The translations under genes were made by a program, and so were the position numbers. From Phocoena phocoena (lineage: Eukaryota > Chordata > Mammalia > Artiodactyla > Phocoenidae), in contig NC_089219.1 in the NCBI RefSeq assembly GCF_963924675.1, positions 146,588,288 to 146,652,287 on the forward strand: a stretch of DNA of 64,000 bases, read 5' to 3'. Positions 46,376-57,557 of the stretch are shown piece by piece (the stretch's first letter is position 1; every line of letters starts with the position of its first letter). The notes beneath the pieces were generated by a model. The model was not told where the DNA came from. It was given only the letters and a program-made list of their open reading frames with translations, and ran no database searches.

Positions 46376-46388
46376 AAATCAGAAATCA
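46344..46388. repeat. Fold-back inverted repeat at the 5' edge of F
   Basis: GATTTGAG (46361-46368) and CTCAAATC (46373-46380) flank a 4-nt loop; TGATTTCTGATT (46344-46355) is the reverse complement of AATCAGAAATCA (46377-46388). The right arm is not normal L1 sequence, judging by A and D. Confidence 0.8.
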
Positions 46389-47656
46389 GTCTTCTTAGTT
46401 GGCTCTTACTTGTTGGCTCACTATATTCCATTATGAAGTCTACACAGTGTCTTCAATGCATTTGAAACTTAAATACTTTTGCCTTTTTATTTGATGTTTT
46501 ATATTTCCAATACTCATTCAAGAACTTAGGCCTCAAAAAGTCTAAGATTATGAGCACATGGAACACTGACAGAGGAGGGCTTATGTCATTTTCTTAGGAT
46601 CATGTGCAAAATTCTGAGCTTTAATTATTGTTACCAATCAATAGTTAGATTTCAGTTCTTGTTTGTTTGCTTCTGTTTATTGGACTCATTTAGGCAATTC
46701 TTTTAAGGTCTGTGAGTCACTTATTCATGCATCTATTGCCATGTCACTGTGAAGAGCAGATGGCAGTAAGTACATTTTGACTTGATTTAAGGACTTGAAT
46801 TTCCCTTGCATTTATGGATTGCCATATTTAATGCTGCCTTCTCTTTTAAAGTTGCTTGCTTGTAAACATCTGAGAATCTACAGTAAAATTCTGTGTGTCG
46901 TTTATCTCATCTAGCACTTATGGCTAAATGTATACATCTGTGGATAAAATATGTACTTCAGAGTCAGTCACAGCTGTGTTTATCACCTGGTTCTTCAAGA
47001 ATGTAGTTCATAGTAGCTGCATGAGTTTGAGCAAATGTCTTCATCAAAGAACAGTGATATTGACTGTGACTTCCCAAAAGACCACCAGAAGAAACACACA
47101 ACTATTGATCAAACAAATCTAAGTGTATTGAATTTACTATGGTAAGGGTGAACATCACCTTGACAGACATAGGAACATCTCAGAAGAGAGCGGTCCAGGG
47201 AGGATATTTATAGGATTTAGAGTTAGGTTGCAAATTTTTTAAGGTGGAGAACTAGTTGAGATTGGGCAGAAATGATGACATAATAGTTTTGAATTGGTGG
47301 GCCCAGTGGGACAAGCATGTTGTTAATCTTAGAATGAACCTATTTTAGTTGTCTCATGCTCTTATTTTCCTGGAGCGAGTAGTTAGGTCATTTTTGCTTC
47401 TTTTCAGCACTGACTAACATGGGGATGGGAAGGTATGTCCATTTCCAGGACTGTTTAACATAGGTTTAGGAAGTGTGTTAGTTTCTGTTCTCAGTGATCA
47501 AATTAGGTCATAAGATTGTTGTGTTAAATAGAATACAGTATGTAAATGAGACTGGCACTAAGTGCTCATCAAAATGTTAGTTTTTCTCTCTCCCACACCA
47601 ACTGCTCCCCAACCCTTCCACCTTTGCTTATATGGGGGTCTCATCTTCATATTAAT

Positions 47657-47682
47657 GAATACTATGGTATACCATAGTATTC
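47657..47682. repeat. 26-bp perfect palindrome
   Basis: The halves GAATACTATGGTA and TACCATAGTATTC are exact reverse complements with no spacer. Confidence 0.95.
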
Positions 47683-47689
47683 GTACTAT

Positions 47690-47713
47690 GTACTAATACC
47701 ATAGTATTAGTAC
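47690..47713. repeat. Hairpin: 9-bp arms, 6-nt loop
   Basis: GTACTAATA (47690-47698) and TATTAGTAC (47705-47713) around CCATAG, just after the 26-bp palindrome and sharing its ATACCATAGTATT text. Confidence 0.9.
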
Positions 47714-48329
47714 TCAAAAAATTTTGTTGAATGAGTAAATGAAAATCAAAATGTAAAATTTTAAAAAATCAAAGTACTTTGTAGAGTTTTAATACTAGTT
47801 GAAGCCCATGAAACCTGATGTTTTCCAAACATAATTAATTTATTGCCTTACTAAATGCAGTTTTCTCATTAACTTATTAAAGTTCTAGAAACTTGAAAAC
47901 CTAAGGGAAAGCACTTAGATTTTGATCCCAAATATTTAGGTAAATTATTTATCTTTGTTAACTCTTGTGGGGAAAAAATTATCCAAATTAGTGGAGTCGT
48001 TATTTAAGATATTCTAAAGAGTCTATAGCATCAGAATAAAGTGAGAGGTCTGAAGATCAGTTTCCTTCTTTAGCATTTTTTCGTCTTTGAACTGATAGCC
48101 TTAGTTTTTAAATCACTCTTATTAGAAAACAATTTCAGTAAATGCTCATTCTGTTTGCGTCTACTTTTATCGATAGAGGCTCATATCTCATAATGCTCTA
48201 CTTTCCCACAGTACTCACCTGTTTTCTTCTCTACCCCCAGGCCCTCCCACACACAAAAGGAGGATCCTAACATCAGATGGAAATGACGTTAGTCAGCAGT
48301 TCCCTGATCATTAGAGGCTCTCAGATCTT

Positions 48330-48487
48330 TTAAAGGCACACATATCAGAATCCCATTCTCTCCTCACCAACCCCTAGGAGATTCTGATGCAGTTAAGTCT
48401 AAACCAAGCATTTGGGAATCTGTTCTTTTTAAAAGCTCCTCAAGAGATCCTGGTGATCAACCAGGTTTGGGAACCACTCTCTGAAGA
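48330..48487 (-). mobile_element. MER5-like hAT DNA transposon relic
   Basis: AGAATCCCATTCTCTCCTCA, GGAGATTCTGATGCAGTTAA and CCAGGTTTGGGAACCACTCT match the layout of MER5-type non-autonomous hAT elements, with the last phrase as one inverted end. Confidence 0.6.
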
Positions 48488-48974
48488 TTAAGGTCTTAAG
48501 GGCACTCACAACCCAGGACGCCCGTGGTTTCAGAGGAGACCGACATCCTCTGAGAGTCATTTACACACATCAGGTGCAAGTGCTTGGATGTTTTTCTTTT
48601 CTACAGGCATCCCAGTTTCAGTGGAAGCAAGCAGGGCACATCTGGTTACAGGCATGCTTCATTAGTTGCAAGGATAATACAACTGTGACTTTTTCTTTTT
48701 TGCAGGGACAGCAGGAGGGTAAGATGAACAGGAAAAGGAAAATGAATACAGTAAAGTTCTATTCTTCTTTTAAGAATCGTAATCCCCTTTATTCATTCAT
48801 GTGCACTATATATAAGGACTTGAGGTGTCACCTGACAACTGATTGTGAAAACCTCATCAAGATATGTCTGAGTTTCTATAGAATTTAAAGCCCCAGACTG
48901 ATCTATTTTAGTTTCAAAGCAGGTGCTAATTCTTATGGCTACTGCAGGCCTCTCTCACTCTCTCCTGTGGCATT

Positions 48975-49190
48975 GGACTAATAATAGTTACCATTTATTG
49001 GCAGCTGCTATGTTCTGAGAACAAGTTAAGCAGTTTCTCTACTCTGTCTCATTTAATCCTCACGACAACATTGAGATCAGTTATCCTTTTATTACATAAG
49101 AAGAAACTGAGGCTTGGAGAGATTAAATAATTTACCCAAGGTTAGACATCACATAAATTGCATAACTAGAATTGAGACCCAGGGTTTTTT
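48975..49190 (-). mobile_element. MIR SINE relic
   Basis: Antisense MIR: ACCATTTATTGGCAGCTGCT at the 3' side, AAGAAACTGAGGCTTGGAGA core, then AATTGAGACCCAGGG. Confidence 0.75.
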
Positions 49191-49221
49191 TTAGCTCTAA
49201 GACCTGTATGCTGAAGGATTC

Positions 49222-49345
49222 ACCGATTAGTAGTTAGGACTGTGGGCTTTGAGCCCACCTGCCTGGGCTCAGCCCCAACTTTGAAAACTTGGGCAATTTG
49301 TTGAACCCCTCTGTGCCTCAGTTCCCTAGCTGAAAATGGGGTTCT
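49222..49345 (+). mobile_element. MIR SINE, left part (split by old L1)
   Basis: GGCTTTGAGCCCACCTGCCT and CTGTGCCTCAGTTCCCTAGC are MIR phrases. The rest of the element resumes at 50356. Confidence 0.75.
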
Positions 49346-50355
49346 TAACTCAGTTAATACATGGGCAAAATATTTGGACAGATAGCAAATAAGTGTGTAA
49401 AAAATGCTCAAGGTCATATGTCATTAGGGAATTGCAAATCAAAACAACAACGAGCTACTACTGCACACCTGTTAGAATGGCCAAAATCTGGGACACTGAC
49501 CATACCAAACTCTGGGGAGGCAGCAAAGCAACAGGGACTCTCATCATTGCTGGGGAAGTGCCAATTGGTGTAGCCATTTTGGAAGACAGTTTGGCAATGT
49601 CTTACCTAGCTACACATACTCTTACCGTCTGATCTAGCAGTCATACTTTTTGACATTTACTCAAATGAGTTGAAAACTTATACCTACACATAAACTTGCA
49701 CATGAATGTTGATAGCCGCTTTATTCATAATTGACAAAACTTGGAAGCAACCAAGATGCCCTTCAGTAGGTAAATGGACAAACAAACTGGGACATCCATA
49801 CAATGCAATATTATTCAGCATCAAGCCATGAAAGACATGGAAGAACCTTAAATGCATACTGTTGGATGAAAGAAAGAAGCCACTGTGAAAAGGCTACACA
49901 TTGTATGGTTTTGACCATGTGACATTCTGAAAAAGGCAAACTATGAAGAAGGTAGAAATTGCAGTGATTGCCAGAGGGTCAGGGTTAGGAAGAGAGGGAT
50001 GAATTGGTGGAGTGCAGGGGAATTTTAGGGCAGTGAAACTCTTCTGTATGATACTGAAATGATGGATACATGTCATTACACATCTGTTAAAACCCACAGA
50101 TTGTAACAACACAAAGAGTCAACCCTAATGTAAACTAGGGACTTTAGTTAATAATAATGTATCAATATTGGCTCATCAATGTAATAAAAGTACTACACTA
50201 ATGCAAGGTGGTAGTAATAGGGAAGACTGTGTTTACGGTGGGGTGGAAGGGGGAGGAGGAAAAGGAGGGTATAAGGGAACTCTCTGTACTTTCTACATAA
50301 TTTTCCTGTGACCCTCAAACTTCTCTAAAAGAGAAAGTCTACTTAAAAAAAAAGA
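49346..50355 (+). mobile_element. Ancient L1 3' part inside a MIR
   Basis: Decayed ORF2 end and 3' UTR: AATTGCAAATCAAAACAACA, TAGAATGGCCAAAATCTGGG, AAGCAACCAAGATGCCCTTC and a long 3' UTR with CACCAATGT-like decayed text. It ends with an A tract at about 50345-50353. Confidence 0.65.
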
Positions 50356-50470
50356 GGGTTATTGGGAGGGTTTGATGAGTTATTATAAATAAAATAGAAC
50401 AAGTGCCTAGCACATAGCAAGTACTGAATAAACGTTTATAAATAATAATATTGTTATTATTACTATTATC
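50356..50470 (+). mobile_element. MIR SINE, right part
   Basis: GGGTTTGATGAGTTATTATA and AGTGCCTAGCACATAGCAAG continue the MIR interrupted at 49345. Confidence 0.7.
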
Positions 50471-50519
50471 TCCACTGCTTTCTTGGAAATGACCCAAACA
50501 TTTATCTGGAAGAAACCTG

Positions 50520-50705
50520 AACTTTTGGTGGGAAACTTAGTGTGACCTTGGGCAGATAACATAAACTCTCTGAACCTCTGTTTCCTCCTCTATAATATGT
50601 AGATTTCTTAGGTTGTGGTGAAGATTTAATGAGTTGATGCACATAAAAGGTTTACAACAGTGCCTGGCATGTAAGTGTACACTAAACATAGCTACTTTTT
50701 TTGAT
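50520..50705 (+). mobile_element. MIR SINE relic
   Basis: TGACCTTGGGCAGATAACAT, CTCTGAACCTCTGTTTCCTC and CAACAGTGCCTGGCATGTAA are MIR phrases in the right order. Confidence 0.75.
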
Positions 50706-52481
50706 CTTCTATGCTATCTTCCAACACTTAGAACTCTGTGGAGCTCTGCTCAAGCGTACTACCTAATTGTTTCTTTTTCCTTTGCTTGCTCCTATTTCAG
50801 CCCAAGAGCCCTTAAGCACCTTTTAACTCATTATCTCTGGCCTTGGTACAGGGCATAGCACACCGAGATGCTCAGTATCTGCTGAACAAACAAATGTTCA
50901 GAGCTACAGAGCTGAAACCTGGACAGTTCACCTGCAAGGAACCGTTTAGCATTCAGTGTTGTGAGAGCACTTAAGTTATAGGTCTTATTTGCAGTATGAA
51001 TGAGAAATAGTACACTTGATTTTCTGGGGGGGGTCCTCCTCTTTTACTATCTACTGTGGCTTGGGCTCTTCTTGGCTTATGCTAACATTTGGGCACTTTT
51101 CCTATAATACCTATCTCCCACCTCTCTATAGTCAGGTTTACTACTTGGACAATATTGCCATGAATTTCAGCTGTTTGATCATAGGTTCATGGTCCTATGG
51201 TTTACTTTGAATTTGAAAGGTATCCTTTCTGGTATGTTAACCTCTTTTCATCAGAGAGTTTATCAATAGCTAAACTTCACTGTCTGATACGGATGCTAGG
51301 TTTCAAATAAACTTTAATGTTTATTAAAGGGGGCAGAATTACAAATATTCCACCATAGTTAATTACTTTTTCTAGAATGGTGTATGTATATATATGTGTG
51401 TGCATGTGCATGTGTATGTGTATGAAACATTTATATTGTTTTCTGTTTCATTATGAATTTTACAGATACTTAATTAAAATATATAGACACTGAATGTTCT
51501 CAAAACAGAACCACTTCTTTATAAGTGCATAAAAGATTGACGTGTTTATGTATAGCTCTTCTAGAGAAAGGTAGAACTAACAAAGACACAGTTTTAACAA
51601 CTAGACAATCTATTGCCTTACACTTTTAGATGTGTTAATTATGATTAAATTCATGCATGAAAATTGAGATCAAGTTATTCCAAACTAAAAATATCTAGGG
51701 AAAGTGTATATACAAGATGTGATATCATTAGTGGTCATTCTAATAATAGGTCGGAACACATATATACCTTTTATAAGTAAACTCTAAATTATAGTTGTTA
51801 CTGGTCCCCTTGAATCTTAATCTTTTGAGGTGGCCTGGAGAATGCATTTGGTTTATCAATGCGTTGATGGTGTAGAAAATCCTCAAAGCAGAGAACCCCT
51901 TCTTTCTCTGGAAAGTTTATCAATACGTCAGTGAATGCTCACCCCTGTTATTGAGCCAATCAACTGTGCTTACTGACTATTCCAGCTTCTCTGGGAACCC
52001 TTAGTCTGATAAGACAATGTTAGTAAAGTGCTTTTGGTTCCTTAGAAAAGAGGCATTTCACAAAAATGGAAGGGATATATCTTTAATAATTTAAATTCTT
52101 TTTGGAATGCTAGAAGTCTACTCTATCCTGAGGACCTTGCACATAATAGGCTCTGTATCATTGTGATAAGGGAGGGAGGAATCTGCAAGGCCAGGTATGA
52201 TGCCATTCTCTAAGATGAGAAAACTAAGTTCCCAGGTAGTCAAGTGACTTTTCAATGCCTACATGAAACTTGTCTTTCTGCCTGATTTACCTGCCCCCAC
52301 TTCCCTTCTTGCAAAGGTGTAAACTTCCCATAACTTCCTTAATTTTTCATTACCATCAGATTACTGCCAACTGGTCTCACTGCCTCCAGGCCTAGCCCAT
52401 ATTAGCAATATATTTTCTACATTGCAGCCGAAATGATCTTTGGAAAATGCGAATCTAATCCTATGACTCCTCTCTTTAAAC
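50706..52481. other. Intergenic DNA, no feature recognised
   Basis: Includes a TG-rich microsatellite near 51385-51423 and AT-rich unique sequence; no gene seen. Confidence 0.45.
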
Positions 52482-52672
52482 TCCTTCAGTTGGGGCTTCC
52501 CTGGTGGCGCAGTGGTTGAGAGTCCGCCTGCTGATGCAGGGGACACAGGTTCGTGCCCCGGTCCGGGAAGATCCCACATGTCACGGAGCGGCTGGGCCCG
52601 TGAGCCATGGCCGCTGAGCCTGCGCGTCCGGAGCCTGTGCTCCGCAACGGGAGAGAAAAAATCCTTCAGTTG
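52482..52672 (+). mobile_element. CHR-type SINE, short tail end, 11-bp TSD
   Basis: Body 52493-52661, from GGGCTTCCCTGGTGGCGCAG to CCGCAACGGGAGAG plus six A. TCCTTCAGTTG flanks it at 52482-52492 and 52662-52672. The usual last 30 or so bases before the tail are absent. Many CpGs are retained. Confidence 0.92.
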
Positions 52673-55600
52673 TTCTTTGAGAGAGTAAACCTCTAACAGG
52701 GCTAACAAGGTCTGACACAAGCACCCCATCAGCCTCCCTAAACACATCTCTACCCACGTGTCCTCTCATCCTCTTAGTTAAGCTGCACCACGTCTTGACC
52801 TTCTATTTCCTCAGCCTGTAATCCTCCCCCTACCAACTGATCCTTAGAATGGGTAATTCCTGCAGGTCTCAATTTATTTTCTTAATTTTACTTGTAAAAT
52901 ATTTTAATGTCTTTTCATTTTCCATGTAATAAAATCATTATTATTCCTGAAGAACTCCTAATCCTGGTTAATGTTCTCATTTGAAATGTTAACCGATTCC
53001 CACTCTGGCATGCTGTAACTCTATCATTTCCTTGTAAAGAGCACTTTATCTGAACGTTCAAGTTACTATCAACTAGACTATCTTAAGCTACAATATTTGA
53101 CCTGTGCCATAAAAATCTTTGTTGTGTTAATACTACTGATTTTAAATTTCATTATAATTGGTTATATTTCAGTGAACATTTGTATTGTTACAAAATTTTT
53201 TCAATTTCAATTGTTTTGGAAAAGCTTCCTCTGAACCTCCATAGTTCTGTAGTGTGTGAATGAACCCAGCATGAAATGTTGCTGGATGACAGACCCTAAG
53301 ATAGAGTTTGAAACAGATATTATTTTACTCTCCATATACCTAGAACATGAGTCCACATATTATCACATGAATTAGCAATGTACATCATACATAAATTAAA
53401 AAACATTTATTTTTCTATTATGCAGGTTCTCTAAGAAGTAAGCTATAATACAATTCTAAACTCAAGTTTTAATACATATTTTAGACATGATAATTCAGAT
53501 TTAATAGTGACAATAACAAAAGAGCTTCATGTTCCTGTACTATGCTGAAAGGATCATTCAATAGCATTTAGTAATTACTCATATCTTTCCCTTAATCAAA
53601 TTAAAAAGCTAGAGAAGTAAGTTTGGGAAATAGCAAGAAAGTTTGCCTTCCTGGAGGAGAAAATTATCATTAGTCCCCAAAAAGCAGGAGTATAAGTAGT
53701 TCCTGAGATAAACTGTAAACTCCTGAGACCATTTTTCTGTAGGAGATTCAGCCCACTGAGCTAAGATGAGAGCCACTCACATATCACCTCAGCACCATAG
53801 GGTGTGTGAAATGACCCGGCCCACTAGCTGCTCCCACGTTCCTGTTGGATCCAATGTGCAGTGTTGTTTCATTGTTACATCACATACAGTTTACACATTA
53901 ATTTTCGGAGTAACAGCCGAAGGTTTACTTTGTTTTGGTTTTATTTCAACTAGTTTTTCACTGTCATGAGTGTTCTATATGAAATGATTTTCACAGGAGA
54001 AATTTCTATTTTGTATCAATTCACTTACTATTTGGAATGTTCTCAAAGGTGAGGTAGCCACTGTGGCACATGGATGTGGGTCACTGATCAGCCTTTGTAC
54101 TTCTCATCTTCTCCAACTTGGCATCTGGCAGTGAGGGAGGCTCAGCACTTACCAGCCCTAAATCCTATAGGGCTGGCATTTAAGCAGCTTCTGGGACTGA
54201 GTTGGATGCATGGGTATGGGAGTGGGTAGAGCAGAGCTGGGGGCTAGGAGGCAAACTGACATTTCTTCCTGATGCAAGGGAAGGAGATGGACTAATTTTG
54301 AGAGAGACCTAAGGAGAATGAACCCGGGCTCACTGGCTGGCTGGACATTGGTTCATCCCTTTGCTGAAGGTCATTGTTACCACCAGCCCAGTTCCCTTCT
54401 TCCTCCAGTCAGTTTCACTGTGGCTCCATTATTTTCTGTCAGGTTTTTACTCCACTTCTGTTTTTTTCTTCAGGTCTCAGTTAGACCTTACTTTCTCTCC
54501 CCGTGCCCTATATATCTGTTCTTACTCTTCTTACCCATTTTCCCAAATTTGCATCATCAAAGATCTGGGAACTTTGATGGTAAAGCACATCCACTCTTTT
54601 GATCTTTCTGGGGATGCGGGGAAGTGGAGAGGCTGGAAGGCACGGGGAAGGAACAGTCCTGAATTGGTAAGTTTTGCCTCCATCACATAAATGACTAGGA
54701 TCTCTGTTCCCATTAAAAACAAAGCTGTTTGCTTCTCTTTCACAAGATCTTGTGTAGCTTCATGGTTCCTGCATTGGGTAAAAAACTGGATTATATGGCA
54801 TGCAAGAATCTCTGGGTCTAAGACTCTAGCTTTTCTCCTGGGTAATCTATCTTTCTGTACTTGGGTTCAGTTATCTTGCTCTTCCCATGTTGCAAAATGT
54901 TTGATCCAAGATAGCTATAAGAATTATTGAGAAATATCAATGTAATTGAAGAGGTACTGAATTATTGCCCTCTGTTAATTTCTTATCATTCTTAAGGCAA
55001 TACCATCAGACATGTACTGGTAAATGTGTAACAACCAGCCCTCTAAGGGAGAGGGGAAAGCCCATATTTGCCATATTTACTTCTTTCTGTGGTAGACATA
55101 CTCCCACCATGGCCTGTTTCAAGGTCCCAACCTGCAGTAGCATACCACTATGTAGCATTTCCACTGGACAGATTTAAATAGGTGTGAATAACTTCAAGGA
55201 GGCAGATAATAGTAAAGTAGCAAAATAGAATAGTAGTAAAGTAATGAAGTAATTAGGAACTGATGAGTTTTGAGTATTTGTTATCTTTATTTTTAATATA
55301 ATTTATTTAATTATAATTTAATTGTATTCTAATTTAATTTAATGTTGAATAATGGCTGTATTTAACAACTGGCTTGCAAAATTTTTGAAAATCTGTCAAT
55401 CAGTTCTCATAAACTGATGTGAGCCAGTTCAAACACATCATTGAATACAGTTTTCTCCCCTTAGCATGAAAGTTCTGTTCACATTGAGATTCAACAAACA
55501 TGAAATTTCCCCCCCTCCCAATTCCCTTTAGGAATTTAAGTTGTGTGTAAAGTTAGAGTTGTCAGTTAGGCACTAAGACTTTTGCAAGTAAGAAAGGTTA

Positions 55601-55860
55601 AGAGATGTTACAATGATCTTTTCTCACTGTCAGGCTATTTTTTTGTTTGTTTCAGTATGCTTTTTCCACATGAAAGGAACACACACCAACTTAACAACAT
55701 ATGGAAGCTTATATCTAATCGTTTACTGTAAATGGTCGCTTCAAAGGTAAATATATAAGATTTAAAATGATTTAAATCTTCTTAAAAGATAATTGACTCT
55801 TTAGACAAAAATAATAAGAATGCATTGTGGTGTTTATAACATGTATAATAAAATGTATGA
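52673..55860. other. Intergenic DNA, no feature recognised
   Basis: About 3.2 kb of apparently unique sequence. Overlapping frames at 54318-54602 and 54361-54690 have no recognisable domains or splice context I can defend. Confidence 0.45.
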
Positions 55861-55864
55861 CAGT

Positions 55865-56015
55865 AGGAAGAATTCTTCCAGAAAATTGCAGAGGAGGGAA
55901 TATTCCCCAACTCATTTTATGAGGCCAGCATTACTCTGATACCAGAATCAGACAAACACATTACAAGAAAAGTACAGACCATTATCCCTTGTATACAGCA
56001 AAATTTCTAAAATCT
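55865..56015 (+). mobile_element. Ancient L1 ORF2 fragment
   Basis: Translates to a decayed RT-domain phrase in which an ATTACTCTGATACCAGAATC segment corresponds to the TLIPKPDKD motif of A. Flanks are unassigned. Confidence 0.55.
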
Positions 56016-56404
56016 CTCATGGGGCTCTTAATCCTATTCTACTGTCATATCTCTTGTGTACAGTAATGTTAGGGTTTCTTAGCTGGGTTTTCTGCCTCTC
56101 CTCTCCTCTTTCTTATTCATTTTATATACTTTCACTAGATCAGTTTTCCTTGCATATGCTTTGATGATGCCATTGCTCTATGGAAACAGCTCTTTACCGC
56201 ATACTAAATAAATATAAAGTAGAGTTATTGCAGGAGGTGTTGAGGAAAATCTCTCTCCTACTAGACCATTAGGCAGTGTTCAAGGGTGATATATCATTGC
56301 TATGCTCTTCTCTGACATAGAAAAGGTCATGAAGGGACCGCTGGCCCTAACTACCCAACCTGTACACTCTGACATCAAGCTCACCTGTAATAACATGAAA
56401 ATGA

Positions 56405-56760
56405 TGATAGCTAACATTTATATATCAAGTACTATGTGCCAGTCATCGTGTAAGTACTTTACATGCATTATTTCACCTGTATAACGGGAATAATAATAAG
56501 GCCTGCCTCATAGAGTTTTATGGGGATCTAAAAGAGCATACAAAGTGCTTTACACAGTGTGGCAAATATTAAGTGCTAAGCTATTGTTGCTGTTGTTGTT
56601 GTTGAATCTTCATACTCTTAAGAAAGTTGCCATTATTAACCCTTACTTATAGATGAGAAAATAGGCACAGAGAGCTTATATAAGTTGCCCAAGATCACAC
56701 AGCCAGTAAGAGGTAGAGTCAGGTCTCAAACTGGTTCTGTTTGACACTAAAACTTGTATT
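56405..56760 (-). mobile_element. MIR in inverse orientation holding a second MIR
   Basis: Antisense MIR parts (about 56405-56472 with CTAACATTTATATATCAAGT; about 56605-56760 with TAGATGAGAAAATAGGCACA and ATCACACAGCCAGTAAGAGG) surround a sense-oriented MIR 3' part (about 56473-56604 with CTGCCTCATAGAGTTTTATG and a GTTGTTGTTG end). Confidence 0.65.
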
Positions 56761-57157
56761 TTCAACCATAATGCTGACCTGACTCCAATAGGAGATTATT
56801 TCTACTCCTTTGCTCTTCAGTACTGAGCTAGCTCTAAATCAGCTGGATCTGTCAGAGTGTCTTAGTATGAGTTGATCCTCAAAAAATGTGGTTGATAAGA
56901 AAGACAGTCTTTCCATGAACTATTTCTGGAAAAGGTCGATACTCCCTGGGAAACAGTTCACACATCATTTCCCACTTCCCCCTGCCCTAAAGCTAATATG
57001 GATTTTTAAATGCTGACAATATGTGAGAAGCTAATTTTAGACTTTCTCTCTCTGTTAGGAACTAGAAATATGAAACAATGAATTGATGATTTGAGCAGCT
57101 ATCGTATCTTTTCCAATTACTTTGACAATCAGAGCATTGCTCTCTGTCCTGTGTTTT
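56761..57157. other. Intergenic DNA, no feature recognised
   Basis: No repeat or gene recognised. Confidence 0.4.
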
Positions 57158-57170
57158 ATGAGATTATTTA
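57158..57170. repeat. TSD of L1 D, left copy
   Basis: ATGAGATTATTT, matching ATGAGTTTATTT at 63804-63815 with one mismatch. The nick TTTT/AA implied at 63817/63818 is the L1 endonuclease consensus. Confidence 0.75.
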
Positions 57171-57557
57171 TTTATTTATTTTTACATCTTTATTGGAGTA
57201 TAATTGTTTTACAATGGTGTGTTAGTTTCTGCTTTATAACAAAGTGAATCATTTATACATATACATATGTTCCCATATCTCTTCCCTCTTGCATCTCCCT
57301 CCCTCCCACCCTCCTTATCCCACCCCTCTAAGTGGTCACAAAGCACCGAGCTGATCTCCCTGTGCTATGCACCTGCTTCCCACTAGATATCTATTTTACA
57401 TTTGGTAGTTTATATATGTCCATGCCACTCTCTTGCTTTGTCCCAGTTTACCCTTCCCCCTCCCCATATCCTCAAGTCCATTCTCTAGTAGGTCTGTGTC
57501 TTTATTCCTGTCTTACCCCTAGGTTCTTCATGACATTTTTTCCCTTAGATTTTTCCC

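Larger units (their letters stand above)
46417..48320. other. Intergenic DNA, no gene recognised; contains palindromes
   Basis: Mixed AT-rich sequence without recognisable repeats except the palindrome cluster at 47657-47713. Confidence 0.4.

Noticed and set aside
43316..46408. Firm TSD for L1 F
   Set aside because: The best candidate (GTTGGGCTCTTC / GTTGGCTCTTA) has an indel and mismatch, so it is mentioned only as possible.
54318..54690. Two overlapping frames (94 and 109 codons) as possible exons
   Set aside because: Different frames over the same bases with biased composition; no known motif or signal I can defend.
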